In this document: in pieces, positions 13,786 through 25,585 of the stretch
Layout: the number at the start of each line of letters is the position of its first letter
Position numbering within the stretch: position 1 is the first letter of the stretch
Assembly: GCA_009760855.2 (NCBI GenBank)
Contig: WPIO01000047.1
Location: 590,001-654,000 of the forward strand
DNA from: Cristatella mucedo
Taxonomy: Eukaryota; Bryozoa; Phylactolaemata; Cristatellidae
DNA length: 64,000 nt
Direction of reading: 5' to 3'
Made by a program: the position numbers and the translations under genes
Notes under the pieces: model-generated
Database searches by the model: none
The model's input: only the letters and a program-made list of their open reading frames with translations
Told to the model about the DNA's origin: nothing

Positions 13786-14500
13786 GTGCAGCTGGGAATA
13801 ATAGAGCCGTCGGAGAGCGAGTACGCCAGTCCTCTTCATCTCGTACCCAAAAAGGACGGCGACTGGTACCCTTGCGGTGACTATCGTGCTTTGAATCGCA
13901 TCACCAAGCACGACTGTTACCCTGTACTGCTGCTAAACGATTTAGCATCTGCTCTACATGGCAAGGTGGTTTTCTCTCAAATCGATCCCGTGCGAGCATA
14001 TCAAATACCCATTCATCCCGACGACGTCCCTAAAACCGCCGTAATCACGCCGTTCGGGCTGTTTCAATTCAAGCGAATGAGTTTTGGCCTCAGGAATGCT
14101 GCCCAGACCTTTCAACGTTTCATCGACCAGGTAACTCAAGGGCTTAGTTTCTGTTTTTCGTTCCTGGACAGTCTTTTAATTGCGTCTGTCAGCGAAGCCG
14201 AGCATGCCATGCACCTGGAAGCAATCTTCCGTCGCCTCGAGGAATATGGGGTAATCATCAATCCATCTAAGTGCGTCTTCGGTGTTCCATCACTTGATTA
14301 CCTCGGACACCGTGTATCCTCGGAGGGCCTCCGACCACAGGTATCAAAATTTGAGTCGATCGTTTCTTTCCCTCGACCCGATACAGCACAAAAACTGCGT
14401 CGCTACCTAGGCATGGTCAATGTTTACCACCAATTTATCCCGAGCTTCGCTAGCATGCTGGCTCCTCCCGACCAGCCCAAAAGCCGACGCCAACCTCACG
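13786..14500 (+). pseudogene. Reverse transcriptase domain of the gypsy element
   Basis: Fingers and palm motifs are readable in one frame: GIIEPSESEYASPLHLVPKK, CGDYRALN, then FSQIDPVRAYQIPI (one residue short of the usual motif), TPFGLFQFKRMSFGLRNAAQTFQ and YLGHRVSSEGL. The catalytic YxDD box reads FLDS (14161-14172): the second Asp is Ser. Synthesis by this copy is therefore not expected. Confidence 0.88.
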
Positions 14501-14544
14501 TGGTCGCGAGAGGACGCCGCCGCCTGCCTTCGAGCGAAGCAAAG

Positions 14545-14960
14545 TTGCGTTGACCGAGTCAACACTGCTCGGCCATCCGGCGCCCGATGCACCGATTTCA
14601 ATTGCGACTGACGCCTCGGACACCGTCGCTCTGCAACAGCTACTGGACGGGGCGTGGAAACCGTTAGCCTTTTTCTCTAGAACAGTCTCACAGTCTTGCT
14701 ACTCGACTTTCGACCGAGAGCTTCTCGCTATTTACTCTGCAATCCGACATTTCCGCTACTTTGTGGAAGGCCGGGCTTTCTCGGTGCTCACCGATCATCG
14801 CCCAATCGTTTACGCAATCGCTTCATCATCCGATCGTTTCACGCCTAGGCAGCAGTGACACTTCGCTTTCATCTCCGAATTCACTACCGACATCCGATAC
14901 TTGAAGGGTTCTGAGAATTTCGTCGCCGACGCACTTTCACGAGCTAGCGCTGTTTTCGAT
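14545..14960 (+). pseudogene. RNase H domain of the gypsy element
   Basis: The frame shifts from the RT frame near 14500. Motifs ATDASDTVA, PLAFFSRTVSQSC, STFDRELLAIY and VLTDHRPIVYA are present, with a stop after FTPRQQ (14856-14858). The frame resumes with RYLKGSENFVADALSRA. These are the usual RNase H and connection motifs. Broken. Confidence 0.82.
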
Positions 14961-15109
14961 ACGGACGACCGTCCTATCGATTACAGCGAGCTCGCCGCTG
15001 TGCAAGAGCCCGAAATCCTCACAGCACCAACTACTTCCCTGCACCTTCAACCGGTTCCAATACCGACGTCGCAGGGAACCATTTTATGCGACCGCTCTAC
15101 CGGCCACGA

Positions 15110-16110
15110 TCGCCCATACGTGCTTGCTGCCTTCCGTCGACGAATCTTCAACAAATTGCACGGACTCGAACACCCAGGAATACGAGCTACACTGCGTCTG
15201 ATCGCATCGCGGTTTGTGTGACCGAAAATGAATTCCGACGTTTGCTCTTGGGCCCAAACCTGCATCGCATGCCAACGCGCCAAAGAAGCTCGGCACACTT
15301 CGACGCCTGTCGGGCAGTTTCCCACCCCATCGCGTCGTTTCAGTCATGTTCACGTCGACCTCGTCGGGCCGCTACCCCACTCCGACGGCACCACCTATTT
15401 ACTTACGGTCGTCGACCGTTTCACACGCTGGCCTGAGGCGTTTTCTCTGACCGACATTTCCGCGTCCATCGCCTCACAAGCATTTGTCGACGGTTGGATA
15501 TCACGTTACGGCGTCCCAGCGTGGCTCACTTCCGACCGAGGAGGACAATTTGAGTCGTTCTTGTGGCTCGAACTCATGAAGGCCATGGGAATACGGCATG
15601 TACGAACTACCGCTTACCACCCGGCCGCTAACGGCATGGTAGAGCGCCTGCACCGACAGCTCAAGGCAGCACTCATGGCAAGTGGCCCGCCACATTCATG
15701 GCGAAAGGCGCTGCCCCTCGTGCTCCTCGGAATCCGCACTGCTGAAAAGCGTGACATTGGCCACTCAGCAGCCGAGCAAGTGTACGGGGAGACCCTTCGC
15801 TTGCCCGGAGGTTTCTTCAGTGTGCCCGAGGCACCGGTCGACAGCTCAGACGTAGTGCTATTTGTCACGACGCTCATCGAGCACATGCGCGCTGCCTCCG
15901 AGCTGTACCGCCTCGAAATTCGGCCCGCCCGACGACCTGCAGCATTGCCCCAAGGTTTTTGTACGCCACGATGCTGCTCGAAGACCACTTCAGCCACCCT
16001 ACGACGGCCCATACGTTGTGCTTGAACAGGCAGAAAAACATTTTTCAGTTAACGTCGCCGGCCGCTGAATGGATCTCTCAATCGACCGGCTGAAGCCCGC
16101 ATACGTCACA
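15110..16110 (+). pseudogene. Integrase of the gypsy element
   Basis: The zinc-finger part is HGLEHPGIRATL followed by CIACQRAKEARH, with an in-frame TGA at 15219-15221 between them. The catalytic core is intact by motif: HVDLVGPLP (first Asp), TSDRGGQFES (second Asp), and NGMVERLHRQLK (Glu). The C-terminal part is frame-shifted near 15910 and continues as FVRHDAARRPLQPPYDGPY and, after a stop, LSIDRLKPAYV (16078-16110). Confidence 0.85.
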
Positions 16111-16365
16111 AGGACAGCCAAATCGAAGAGGCGGCAGGCACACCCACGTCATCGCAGGAGTCTCCGTCGGCTGCACCATCTCCGAGGACATCGCCTACAG
16201 CAACTTCAGGGTAATCACCTTCGTCAGAGCCTCCCGATCTCACTACTTTGCCTCTGGCAAGCGAAAATCGGTTCGGGCGATGCGTACATGCTTTCCCGCC
16301 CGCTTTTCGGATTATATCATTTGATGTCGTCACATTGGTTTCAGCCAAGTTACTGGGTTGAGCTT

Positions 16366-16708
16366 TTGGGGCGTAGCATCGCCGCCATGTTGCCCCTCCC
16401 TAACCTGACAGGGCAGGAGTGCGTAACGTCTCTGCGGCCGGGAGCCTACAGCTGATTGGATGGAGGTTCGACTGAATGGCCACCTAGTGATGCGATCTTT
16501 TCCCGCCACTCTCTTGTTCAGCTCCCGAAGTCGTGAGTGGACGTGTCGTCCGTCTCCGGCTCGCGGACGTGTACTGCTCGTGAAGAGCCTTGCGAATCTG
16601 ATCGATTGCATCTTGTAGAGGTCAGTGACTCCTTTTGCTATCGGTGCTTGCTGCACCTCGTACTCGATCGTCAACCTTCCGGGCGCTAAGCTGGAGACGA
16701 CCCCTTCA
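16366..16708 (+). repeat. 3' LTR of the gypsy element
   Basis: Matches the 5' LTR (11908-12252) with scattered substitutions and a short indel. It starts TTGGGGCGTAGC and ends CCCCTTCA, followed by ACTG. No clear polypurine tract is seen just upstream. Confidence 0.9.
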
Positions 16709-17690
16709 ACTGAACGCACGGCCTTTGAAAGGTTGGAGAGGCTGGAGGCACATATAACCGACCGGAATCAACCACGAAGTGGTGCTACGAATGAAAACCC
16801 CAGAAACTAGGACCTCAAACACGGTACAGATGGTAAGCATCTCAGACAAAAATACAGAACTGAACTGAAACTCATGTTGTAGGCCATGCCTCATAAATTC
16901 CTTTGATTTCTCTCCCTTCTATTTTTAAGTTATTTGTTTTCATTGGCCAACGATCTTTGAATGGCTTGTTTCTGGCAATATCAAGAGACTGGAGATAGGC
17001 AGTAATTCATTCGGGAATAATTCTTAGAAAACATTCCTCTCTCAACCAGGAAGTTATTCTTGTATTGAGCGCTCATTGAAAGCTGGCTGATTAGACTAGC
17101 AGGCCTCTTTGGCCACCTCGAAAAACAATTGGCAGCATTAAATTGACCCACCCCTTTATAGCTGCTAATAGCAGGCAAACGAGCAGATTTGCAGCTGTTT
17201 CGACTAGTGGTAGTCGTGTGTAAATAACGTGCGTGTCGATTCTGGCCGTGATTGGCAGCTTCCGAGGAGGAGGAAGAAGAGAGAAGAACGTCGACAAGAG
17301 TCTGGCGGACAGGCAGGTTGTGTCGGAGTAAGCCGCACCCACGGTCGCATGACCAGCTCTCCTATTGGTTGAGCAGCTGCCTTCACGTCAAATTCTTTCC
17401 AAGGAAACGACTCGTGATACTTATCTGTTTTTGCCAAACGGGATCCAATTTCTGTCATATAGTTTAATATTATAGTTTAAATACAATTTGCAGTCTTGTC
17501 AGTGTCAAATGTAAATTGTTGTATAGTGAGAAAACAAAAGTCGATTATCGCAGTCTCTATATTAATCCGTCGTGGTAGTGTGAGCTTTTGATGGGGGCGT
17601 GGGAGCACCTCTGATGCCGGTATCTTTAACATCGGCTCTTCCATTTAAAGAGGGGTGAAAATTTGGCTGATTAATGCTTTTACGTGCAAG
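16709..17690. other. No recognised feature
   Basis: Unique-looking AT-rich sequence between the gypsy element and the next LINE relic. Short open frames only. Confidence 0.4.
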
Positions 17691-17975
17691 ATGACGATTG
17701 TGTAAATTGTCATCGTCTGTAACTCCATAAAGCATCCATAGGGACTAAGGAATGTTTTGGAGGAGAGTTTTCTATAGTGGACTCAAAAGCCTAAGCGGCT
17801 TTCGGTTCGCATAAGGTAGCCAGCTGACCTCATCTCACCCTTAGAAGACCAAGTGAGAAGTATAGCTGAGTCAAGAGGGCAGTCGAGGTAGTGAGTACCG
17901 TGGAAATAGCAGCTCAGAACAGCTTGAAAGGACTGGACACTATCGGAGCAACTTCGGATGGCCATAATCCATCAA
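17690..17975 (-). mobile_element. LINE family A 3' end
   Basis: The reverse complement of the family A C-terminal region and 3' UTR: AAGCGGCTTTCGGT...GGTAGCCAGCTGAC, GGGCAGTCGAGGTAGTGAGT. Compare the longer copy at 23335-24320. Confidence 0.75.
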
Positions 17976-18195
17976 TGAACCAAAGGTGTGAATGTTAAGC
18001 ACTGATCGTTCAGTCGTCGTAATGCATTACATGTTTTCTTTCTGTACGATCTGTAATACAGACGGCTATTTTGTTTTTAAAGTGGCTGTTCTACCCCCAA
18101 AGAAGCCGTTAAGGGCAATGATAACCAGAAATTATGGTTTGACCTATTCCTAATGCTTCTAGTCCAATGAATAGAATATAAGTATGCATTTTTTT

Positions 18196-18668
18196 CAGAT
18201 ATACTACCCCATCAGGCCAAGCATCGTACCACTCGCTTTTCGGAATCCAACAGTCTAGAAATACCTCATACAAACCTTAAATCCTTTGGAGACCGTGCAT
18301 TTAGTTCATATGCTCCCAAAGCCTGGAACTCCCTCCCGACCTGCGTCAGAACATCCCCTGACCTGACCACATTTAAAAGGAACCTAAAAACACATCTATT
18401 TAGGATAGCATTTAGTGGGTCCCTGTGATTCGTCCTTCGCGTGCTTATGCGTGCTGACACTGTGCATGCTGCCACTAACCACATTTGCATGCTGACCCTG
18501 TGCATTTCACCCCTAACCATATTATTCATTTTGTTTGTTTTTCAAGCATGATTTTACTTACTATTCTATTGCATATCACTTTGCAGCAAATGTAAAGCGC
18601 CTAGAAAGAGATTAAGTTCTCCGAGGGTGCTTTATCAAGTGCAATATTATTATATTATTATTATTATT
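18196..18668 (+). mobile_element. LINE family B 3' end
   Basis: Encodes, with breaks, the C-terminal motifs HQAKHRTTRFSES, NLKSFGDRAFSSYAPKAWNSL and TFKRNLKTHLFRIAFSGSL. Then comes the 3' UTR with AAATGTAAAGCGCCTAGAAA and (ATT)n ending at 18668. 5' truncated. Confidence 0.85.
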
Positions 18669-19011
18669 TAAACGAAATTCTATATGACCATCGAGATTGC
18701 AAAAATTGACCAAGATCATCAACGAGCATTGTGAGCATCTTCGGACGTTGGAGGAAATGGTCATTCAAAAGTGCAACCATGTAATGGAGCTTACAGATAT
18801 CCTCACACGATCAGACTTGTGCATGACTAGCACTCGAAATAGCATGAGCTGGCTCTAAGCATCAGAGACAGTTGGCGGAGTTTATCATGGAAAGGTTTGA
18901 CCTTTAAATGCAGCTTAACAGATGCCATTAAAATACAGGAGATCTTCAGTTCGAAGCTAGTGGATCTTTTGGTCGAACTTGCATTTAATGCATAGAATAA
19001 GGAGGCCTAAA

Positions 19012-19155
19012 TATAATTCATTTGTATAGCGCCCTAAGAGAATTCCATCTCGATTCAGGCGCTTCTCGTATGCTACGGGGCTCGAGCCCAAGACCTCGGC
19101 CAGACCTTGATCGGGGCGAGCACCTTAACCACTGGGCCAAACCAGCTCGGCGCCT
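19012..19155 (-). mobile_element. tRNA-derived SINE (type I) with LINE-like tail
   Basis: On the minus strand, GCCGAGCTGGTTTGGCCCAG and GTGGTTAAGGTGCTCGCC give a tRNA-like A-box region, and GGGCTCGAGCCC resembles a B box. The 3' tail (GCGCCTGAATCGAGATGG, AGGGCGCTATACAAATGA) resembles LINE family B. Ends in an AT-rich tail. Confidence 0.8.
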
Positions 19156-20329
19156 AAGGAGCAGGTTGCTATTCAGCGTCTGTTTCTAAAATAACATGAC
19201 CCTGTCATTTCAGCACTTGTCAGGCTGGAAACTAAACTCTTACAGTGAATGTTCAAGCTAAGCATGTGGGTTGCAACACATGTTTAGGCACGCCTCTCAA
19301 TTTTAATGCTGGGATTTCGAGTAAATGCCTATCGGAGATTTGGCGAAGCTGTTTTAGCAGAGAAGTCAAACTAGTATCCTGGAGGCTGTTATTTTCGATA
19401 GCTTTCTGCACCGAAAATGTGCTTGCAAGGCTCAAGAGCGAAATATTTTTAGATTGCGTGCATGTTCATTGGTTCTGGTCGTGCAGGTATTGTTTTTCTG
19501 TCGGTCACCGGTATCCTGTCATGGTTAGACTGTATAATTTTTAAACTTACATTATCAATAATGTTTTCTAAGGTTGATTTTTTATTGGCTGACATCTCTA
19601 TCTTCCATCGATGTTCGATCTGCAGACATGCAAAACAATTTGTTAAAGGCCGACTAATATGATTGCCTCTTAATCGTGCAGAGGTCCAAGTGTCCTTTGT
19701 ATGTCTGTCTTGAAGCCATTGTCGTCCAAGAGACACAGCATGCCTTCAAGATGTCAAATCTTGACCGTGGGATTAAGAGTAAGCTGTCCTTTGTGGTTTT
19801 TTGCATTCTTATCTCTAGAGATGCACCTTCAGATTCTAACAAGCGGCATTTGCACATTTGTAATTGTGTTGGTACTGCCATGCAACGGAGTTCACAAAAT
19901 GTGCAGCCAGAAGGTCAACTGATCGTTGTCTGATCAGATCTCTTACATGTTCTGTGGGCTCAAAAGGTGCATTGAAAAGTCTCAGTCTGGAGCTCGGTGC
20001 ATCCACTATGCCGGTTGCTAGCTTGGATACTCATTAAATACAAAGGTGCTAGAGAGATTTTAAATAGATGACAAAGGTTCTCGAGAGATGCTAGAAATGT
20101 TCTTGCTCGATTGAGGTCTGTACCTTTCGCTAGCTCTGACTTCTAAGATAACAATGTGTCGTTTGTACAGCACCCTACGAGAATTAAATGTATATACATG
20201 AGCTTTACTACTGGCTGCTAGCGAATCAATAACCAAGGCTACCGACACGTACAAGACGCTCAAGGCTAGCCCGATTAGTTGGACCTCTAGCTAAAGAAAA
20301 TTTATTTGTTAAAATAAATGCACTTAAGC
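19156..20329. other. No recognised gene
   Basis: Short open frames without family match. A fragment at 20158-20205 (GTACAGCACCCTACGAGAAT) resembles the SINE/LINE tail on the minus strand. Confidence 0.35.
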
Positions 20330-20625
20330 CAGAGTATCCTGACTGGCCCGAGCCGCGGGCGAAACCTGCAACTCACGGTTCCGGAACAGGGTCCACATGG
20401 ACTCGGATCCCGTTATGGCGTCTGAGACGCTCAGCCATTCGCTGCGGGGATGACAAGGTCTGCGAGGCAATCGTCGTTCCCTGGGAACCAGCTGCCCAGT
20501 GTGCCGACGACGAACGGCTGAACAACCACTGACCTGTAACCTGCTTGCCAGGAGTGCTCTGGCAATGCCTGAGTATTTGCCCACCTTTGCCTGGGCCTCG
20601 ACGAATAGTGCATCAGTGTCATTAG
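20330..20625 (-). mobile_element. Fragment of a second non-LTR retrotransposon family
   Basis: Minus-strand translation contains YRSVVVQPFVVGTLGSWFPG followed by NDDCL. I know this pattern (PFVVGALGSWDPGN) as the C-terminal end of reverse-transcriptase polyproteins found in many invertebrates, distinct from LINE families A and B here. About 100 codons remain, with stops. Confidence 0.5.
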
Positions 20626-21999
20626 CTATGCACTGAATTATGCACAGCTAATCCGCAGAGCAAGCCCGAACGAAAGAAGGCATTTTCATTGGGGTCAGGG
20701 AAAGCTGATTGCAAAAGATACGTCTAGTGCTGAGAATTAAGCAATGCGTGATAGCGACCCTAGCTAGAAGCAAGTTCTAGACTGCCGGTTCAAACAAGCT
20801 TAAGGTTACATCGTGTTATATTAATGGGTATATTTGTATCCATCCTCAAGAAAATATCCATATTCATGTTCCAGCTTCGAGGCTAAAAATTTAATTATTT
20901 GGCAGCTTCTTCGCAACAAAACCTGCCGAACACCCTAGCAAGAAGTTTAAAGCAAAGCCTACAACTGACTTGTAGGCACTCTACGGTTGAGCCAATTACG
21001 TTGTGCATGTGGGGCTAGACTCTGGCTGATAGTCATCGAGCTTATAAACATCAATTTTATTCAAGAAGAGTGCTGCGTGTACACTACGCACCATCAGGTT
21101 GCAGAAAACATTTTGCGGACTCATCCAACCTGTGCTTCCCGTCATGCCCCCAATGACCTTCTGGCTATGCATGCAGTGCTGATGCAGATCCGTGAGCCGG
21201 CAATACTTTGGTTGGCTATCTCTTTCGGCATATTGCCAGTTCTGACTGTTCTTACTCCACGTGCCATTTATTATTAGTGTTGTCAGCATGTGCATTTTTG
21301 TATTGTGCACCTACATTTCAACCATGTTCTTACATATAGCAAGACATTACCTTGACTGGTAGGGATTGATTGGTACTTGCACGCCTGAACGAGTAGTCAG
21401 ATATTGGTGCTACACAGAGTAATAAATTAAAGAAACGCCTTCGACTAGCTGTTGAAAGAGCAGCCGAATGATAACTGCAAACTATAAAGTACCACGGCCT
21501 TTGTCTGCCGGGCTCGTTGATTGTGCACATGTTCCCGGGTATAACAAGCACTTCAGAGTAGGCATTAGGTAGCATATAGTGCGACGGTGAGTTGCCCGCG
21601 AGAAATCTTATGTCATTCATTCCTTAAATACAAAGGGGCTCAACACATAATTTAAATACTCATACATATTTTGTTATAATGTAAATAGCAAGAAATAGCA
21701 AAGTAACAAGTACTTTTTAGTAACAGAAATGGTGATCAGTTGATGCTCTACTGACTTTGCATAGGCTGCATGGAAGATCTGAACTTGTAGTCACAGAAAA
21801 TACAAGCACCAAAGTTGTTCCCCGGCGTAACAAGCACTTCAGAGCAGGCATTATATTTAATATAAATTAATATTAATATAAATAGCCATAAAGAGCAGTG
21901 AAAAACTATATAAGAAATTATGACAACGGGACCGGTGGCCATTTGAGACAGCAGCTCTGTGGCCTTGCATAGACTGTGTGGATGTTAATTTGCATTCCT
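20626..21999. other. No firm gene; contains a local sequence duplication
   Basis: No family match. Two diverged copies of a segment occur at 21535-21563 and 21826-21854 (shared AACAAGCACTTCAGAG and AGGCATTA). A second pair lies at 21755-21815 and 21962-22030 (shared TTGCATAG and CAGAAAATACAAGCA). They lie just 3' of the candidate membrane-protein gene. Confidence 0.45.
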
Positions 22000-22902
22000 T
22001 TACACCAAGCCAGAAAATACAAGCATGAAGATCCTGCAAACAGATTGCAAGTTAAGACATAATTAGTAAGGGAGAGCCTCAACCAGAGCATCAATGCAGT
22101 TCCAAGCGAGTGGGTGTGGCTTCCGGTTGCAATACGACGCTGGCTTCCTTTATAACTACCTTCTTTGCAGGTGTGTGAACACGCTAATGGTGATGCCGAA
22201 TGCAATTAATGACCAGCTGCCCACGATGACACGGCCACTGGTGGCTTCATCTGAAATCACCGACATAGCAGAAACTGCAGGAGCTGCTTGCACGAGAACC
22301 GTAAATTGCAGTGTTGCCCCTCACTTTCAGTGAAGCCATGCTTCCCTACCACCACCACCATAACACACCTTTTGAGCCTTGGTGACCAAGCCTGGTCGGA
22401 TGTATCTCAGTCGATATTGGGTAGGCAGAATGAGGTTCAGCAAGCGTGCCGCTTGATCGTGCTGCATCTGAGTGCGCCCCTGTGTTAGAATGCGGTTTGG
22501 ACGCTGGCATCAGCAGAGATGCCCCACTGGTAGAGGCAGGCGATTCTAAAAAAGAACATGCATATATGACTGGCTATCCACCGACGAAGCATGCAGGACT
22601 GGTACGCAGGCCTGACGTTGTTACGTGCCACGTGCTCACCTGTGGCATGGCAGTAGGACAGCACGTGAGATTTGCTGCTCTTCGTGCACAGACTGCTGTT
22701 CACATCTTCGTCATGGGCACATGCGACCCCTGTATCTCTCCATGGTTTACAGACGCAGACCTTCACCTCATACGATGACTCGGCATGTGAACAGAGGGTG
22801 CAGGTGAGCATGCCGGCTGACTTGAAAGAGCCAGCTTCGCACGGAGTGCAAGTGCTGCTAGCCTGGCTGTATCGAAACCCTGGAGAAATGCAGGTCGGCA
22901 AA
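22000..22902 (-). CDS. Candidate gene: cysteine-rich, single-pass membrane protein (3' part)
   Basis: Exon 22902-22640 has acceptor ..CGTCAG and donor CACAG|GTGAGC. It encodes 87 residues with the spacing of an Eph-receptor/GCC2_GCC3 cysteine-rich module: CISPGFRY, CTPCEAGSFKSAGMLTCTLC, VCVCKPW. A phase-compatible exon at 22286-22160 encodes a hydrophobic stretch (VIVGSWSLIAFGITISVF) followed by a basic HLQRR stop-transfer. It ends either at an in-frame TAG (22158-22156) or, via donor AAG|GTAGTT, in a last exon 22033-22000 adding IFMLVFSGLV and a stop. The product would be a surface protein with almost no cytoplasmic domain and no kinase. No 5' exons or signal peptide were found, and LINEs start 60 bp upstream. 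It could be a young or broken gene. Function unknown. Confidence 0.45.
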
Positions 22903-22964
22903 CTGACGTAGCCAATAAAAATGCAGCCAAATGCAGACCGATCCGTGCATATCTAGCATTATGT

Positions 22965-23270
22965 TCCTACTTGCGTCACAACATCCCCTGACTTAACCAC
23001 ATTTAAAATGAACTAAAAAACCTATTTAGGACAGCATTTAGTGAGTCCCTGTGATTCGTCCTTCATGTGCTTATGCGCGCTGACACTGTGCATGCTGCCA
23101 CTAACTAGACTTGCATGCTGACCCTGTGCATGTCACCCCTAATCATGTTGTTTATCAAGCATGATATTACTCAGCATTCAATCGCGTTTCCCTTTGCAGC
23201 AAATGTAAAGTGCCAAGAAAGAGATTGAGTTCTCTGGTGCAACTTTATCAAGTGCATAATTATTATTATT
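22965..23270 (+). mobile_element. LINE family B 3' end
   Basis: CACAACATCCCCTGACTTAA, the 3' UTR CTGACACTGTGCATGCTGCC, CAGCAAATGTAAAGTGCC and (ATT)n. 5' truncated. Confidence 0.8.
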
Positions 23271-23334
23271 ATGTTACAGGCAGAGAACTGCCGAACATTT
23301 GCTGCTCCGATAAGTGGACTCGGTCAACAATTTA

Positions 23335-24320
23335 ACTATGTATGTATGTATCTCCGTCAGTAACTCCACAAAGTCATAAGGACCATGTGGGTGTTACGCA
23401 GGAGAGTTTTGTATAGCGCACTCACAGCCTAAGCGGCTTTCGGTACGCATTCGATAGCCAACAGACTTCGTCTCACACAACAAAGAGAAAGTGGGAAGCA
23501 TAGCATAGTCAGGAGAGCAGTTGAGGTAGTGAGTAGCATAGAAGTAGCAGTTCAGGACCGCTGAAAAAGATGTGCCATAGTCGGCAGTTGGCGAGTAAAT
23601 GTCGTTGCGTAAGAACTGTGGAAGCGAGTTCCACAGTCTAGGACCTGCAGAGCTAAAGCTTCTGTCGCCAACTGTCTTTAAGCGGAGGAAAGGGACAGCT
23701 AATTTATTGTCCACACAGGACCTCAGGGCGCGAACAGGCTGAAACTGATGCAGCAGTTCAGCTAGGTATGAAGGAGCCAAGCCGTGGCAGGCCTTGTGGG
23801 TCAGCGTAAGAACTTTGCCCTGTATCCTTTGATCAACCGGCAACCATCCTAGCTCTTTCAGCAAAGGAGACGCGTGCTCAAACCGCTGGGACTTGAAGAC
23901 CAGCCTTGCAGCCATATTCATATTCCGCTGCAGTGGCATAATAGCTTTCTTTGGTAGCCCAGCCAAAAGGGAGTTACAATAATCAAGCCGAGACAGAACT
24001 AAAGAGCTAGTTAAATTTTTTACAAGCCACTGTGGGAGACAGCTTCTAATCTTGGATAGGGATCGGATGTGATGGCTAGCTGTAGAGGCAGTCTTCTGAA
24101 TGAAGCTCTTGAAATTGAGGCAGCTGTCGAACACGACACCTAGATAACGAGCACGTGGTGAAGGTCGCACAATAGCATCACCTATTAGAACAGCAAAGCC
24201 TTTTAATGCAGCCACACGCTTAGGGTGTCCTATGAGAAGCAGTTCGGTTTTATCGTCATTTAATTTCAGGAAGTCTTCCGACATCCAGGATTGAATATCG
24301 GCTAGACTTTGGAAATAGCC
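23335..24320 (-). mobile_element. LINE family A, RT C-terminal half
   Basis: An uninterrupted minus-strand frame covers the end of the RT palm and the thumb: QSWMSEDFLKLNDDKTELLL, LIGDAIVRPSPRARYLGVVF, LVLSRLDYCNSLLAGLPKKA, WLPVDQRIQGKVL, LKTVGDRSFSSAGPRLWNSL, then a tail ending CAIQNSPA and stop. Since the frame is still open for over 300 codons, this is the best-preserved family A copy. It breaks off abruptly at about 24320, upstream of the YADD box, so it is 5' truncated. Confidence 0.9.
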
Positions 24321-24814
24321 AAGATATAACCACGTCAGGCAAGAACGGTTGCCCCCACCCTCCGACAGAGAACCTGTTAACCATTGCAAAGCTAGTGCTT
24401 TTCTTGATAGAGCTCTGGTAATGCTATGCAAATCCAGGCAATTAGTAATGCCGAGTAATGTTAACATCCCAGCAGCGGACTCACCTGGTAAGCAGAGATC
24501 TGCGTTTGCTGTTGCTGGTGAAATACCACTGTAAAAACAAACCGAAATGACTGCATTAAACTGGTGCATCCACCGTGTTAGTAGTACTCAGCACCAACCA
24601 GATAAAGTTCAGGATTTCATATGGCCACGAAGTCAGCAGCAATGGACAACCGATAATGGATAGCAGTAAAAGGGCAAGTAGGAGAATGATCAACATAGTT
24701 TTAAGCCTGGCAATTAATGAGCAAAGCCATCTGCATGAACATTAAAGAAGCTACGGATATCAAACCCGTGAAAAACAGTCCACGTGAGCCACTCGAACCT
24801 CACAGTCGGTTAGT

Positions 24815-25035
24815 TGATCAAAGGACTAATCTAGCATTCGTCATTGCTAACATTCGGGCTTGTTCAGGCAGGGATACCACATCTAAATTGGTCCGAGCAT
24901 TTGTGACATCCCATCTTGACTTCTGTAGCCCTCTGCTTGCTGGCCTACCGGCATGTGCAATCAAGCGTTTACAGCTGCTCCAAAACTCTGCAGCTAGGCT
25001 TGTCTGCCGTGAGCGTTCTGTGGTCCTGAGGGCAT
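24815..25035 (+). mobile_element. LINE family B internal fragment
   Basis: Reads NIRACSGRDTTSKLVRAFVT, then SHLDFCSPLLAGLPACAIKR and LLQNSAARLVCRERS, the family B thumb region. Both the 5' part and the 3' tail are missing. Confidence 0.82.
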
Positions 25036-25434
25036 ATGCAGGCGAGGCATGCTAGGGAAGCCTGAGTGAAGCCAAACTTTTTGCATTAGGGCAGAGGTTA
25101 GCTGGAGTTAGAGGCTCCGGAAGCTGAATTTTACCCAGTCGTGCCATTGATCACAGACTCATTGGTGACGGCGAGTGGAGCTCTCTCAGCACTCCCATTT
25201 TTAGGACCGGCAAAAGAAGGGCAGTTGGCACACTGTCCACGACAGGTGGTATACGTGCACGTGGGCAACAGCTGCAATTCGGCCAGTGAAACAGCTCAGT
25301 GCTAAATCATAAAACATAAACTGCGACCAGAGCCCTGACGAATGGGCTACCGGTTTCTAGGTGAACAAGTTATTACCCGGTGGATAGTAGGCCAAGCTAA
25401 TGGTCACAGACAGGGGCGAACCCACCGTCCCGGC

Positions 25435-25585
25435 TAGCCCATTCATTTGCATAGCACCCTACTGGAGTTCAATCTCTATTCAGGCGCTTCTCATATGTCT
25501 CAGGGCTCGAGCCCACGACCTCGGACAGATCTTGGTCGGGCCAAGCAGCTTAACGGCTGGGGACCAGAGCTCCAGTTCGGCGTTT
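25435..25585 (-). mobile_element. tRNA-derived SINE (type I)
   Basis: Same structure as 19012-19155: minus-strand tail TTGAACTCCAGTAGGGTGCT, CGCCTGAATAGAGA, then GGGCTCGAGCCC (B-box-like) toward its 5' end. Confidence 0.75.

Larger units (their letters stand above)
11908..16708 (+). mobile_element. Full-length, defective Ty3/gypsy LTR retrotransposon
   Basis: 4.8 kb element with two near-identical LTRs, a primer-binding site after the left LTR, and gag, protease, reverse transcriptase, RNase H and integrase in gypsy order (integrase last). ACTG flanks both ends (11904-11907 and 16709-16712), giving a 4-bp target duplication. The integrase C-terminal region (FVRHDAARRPLQPPYDGPY) is typical of metazoan gypsy elements. 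The coding region is broken by frameshifts, stops and active-site changes, so this copy is dead. Confidence 0.93.
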
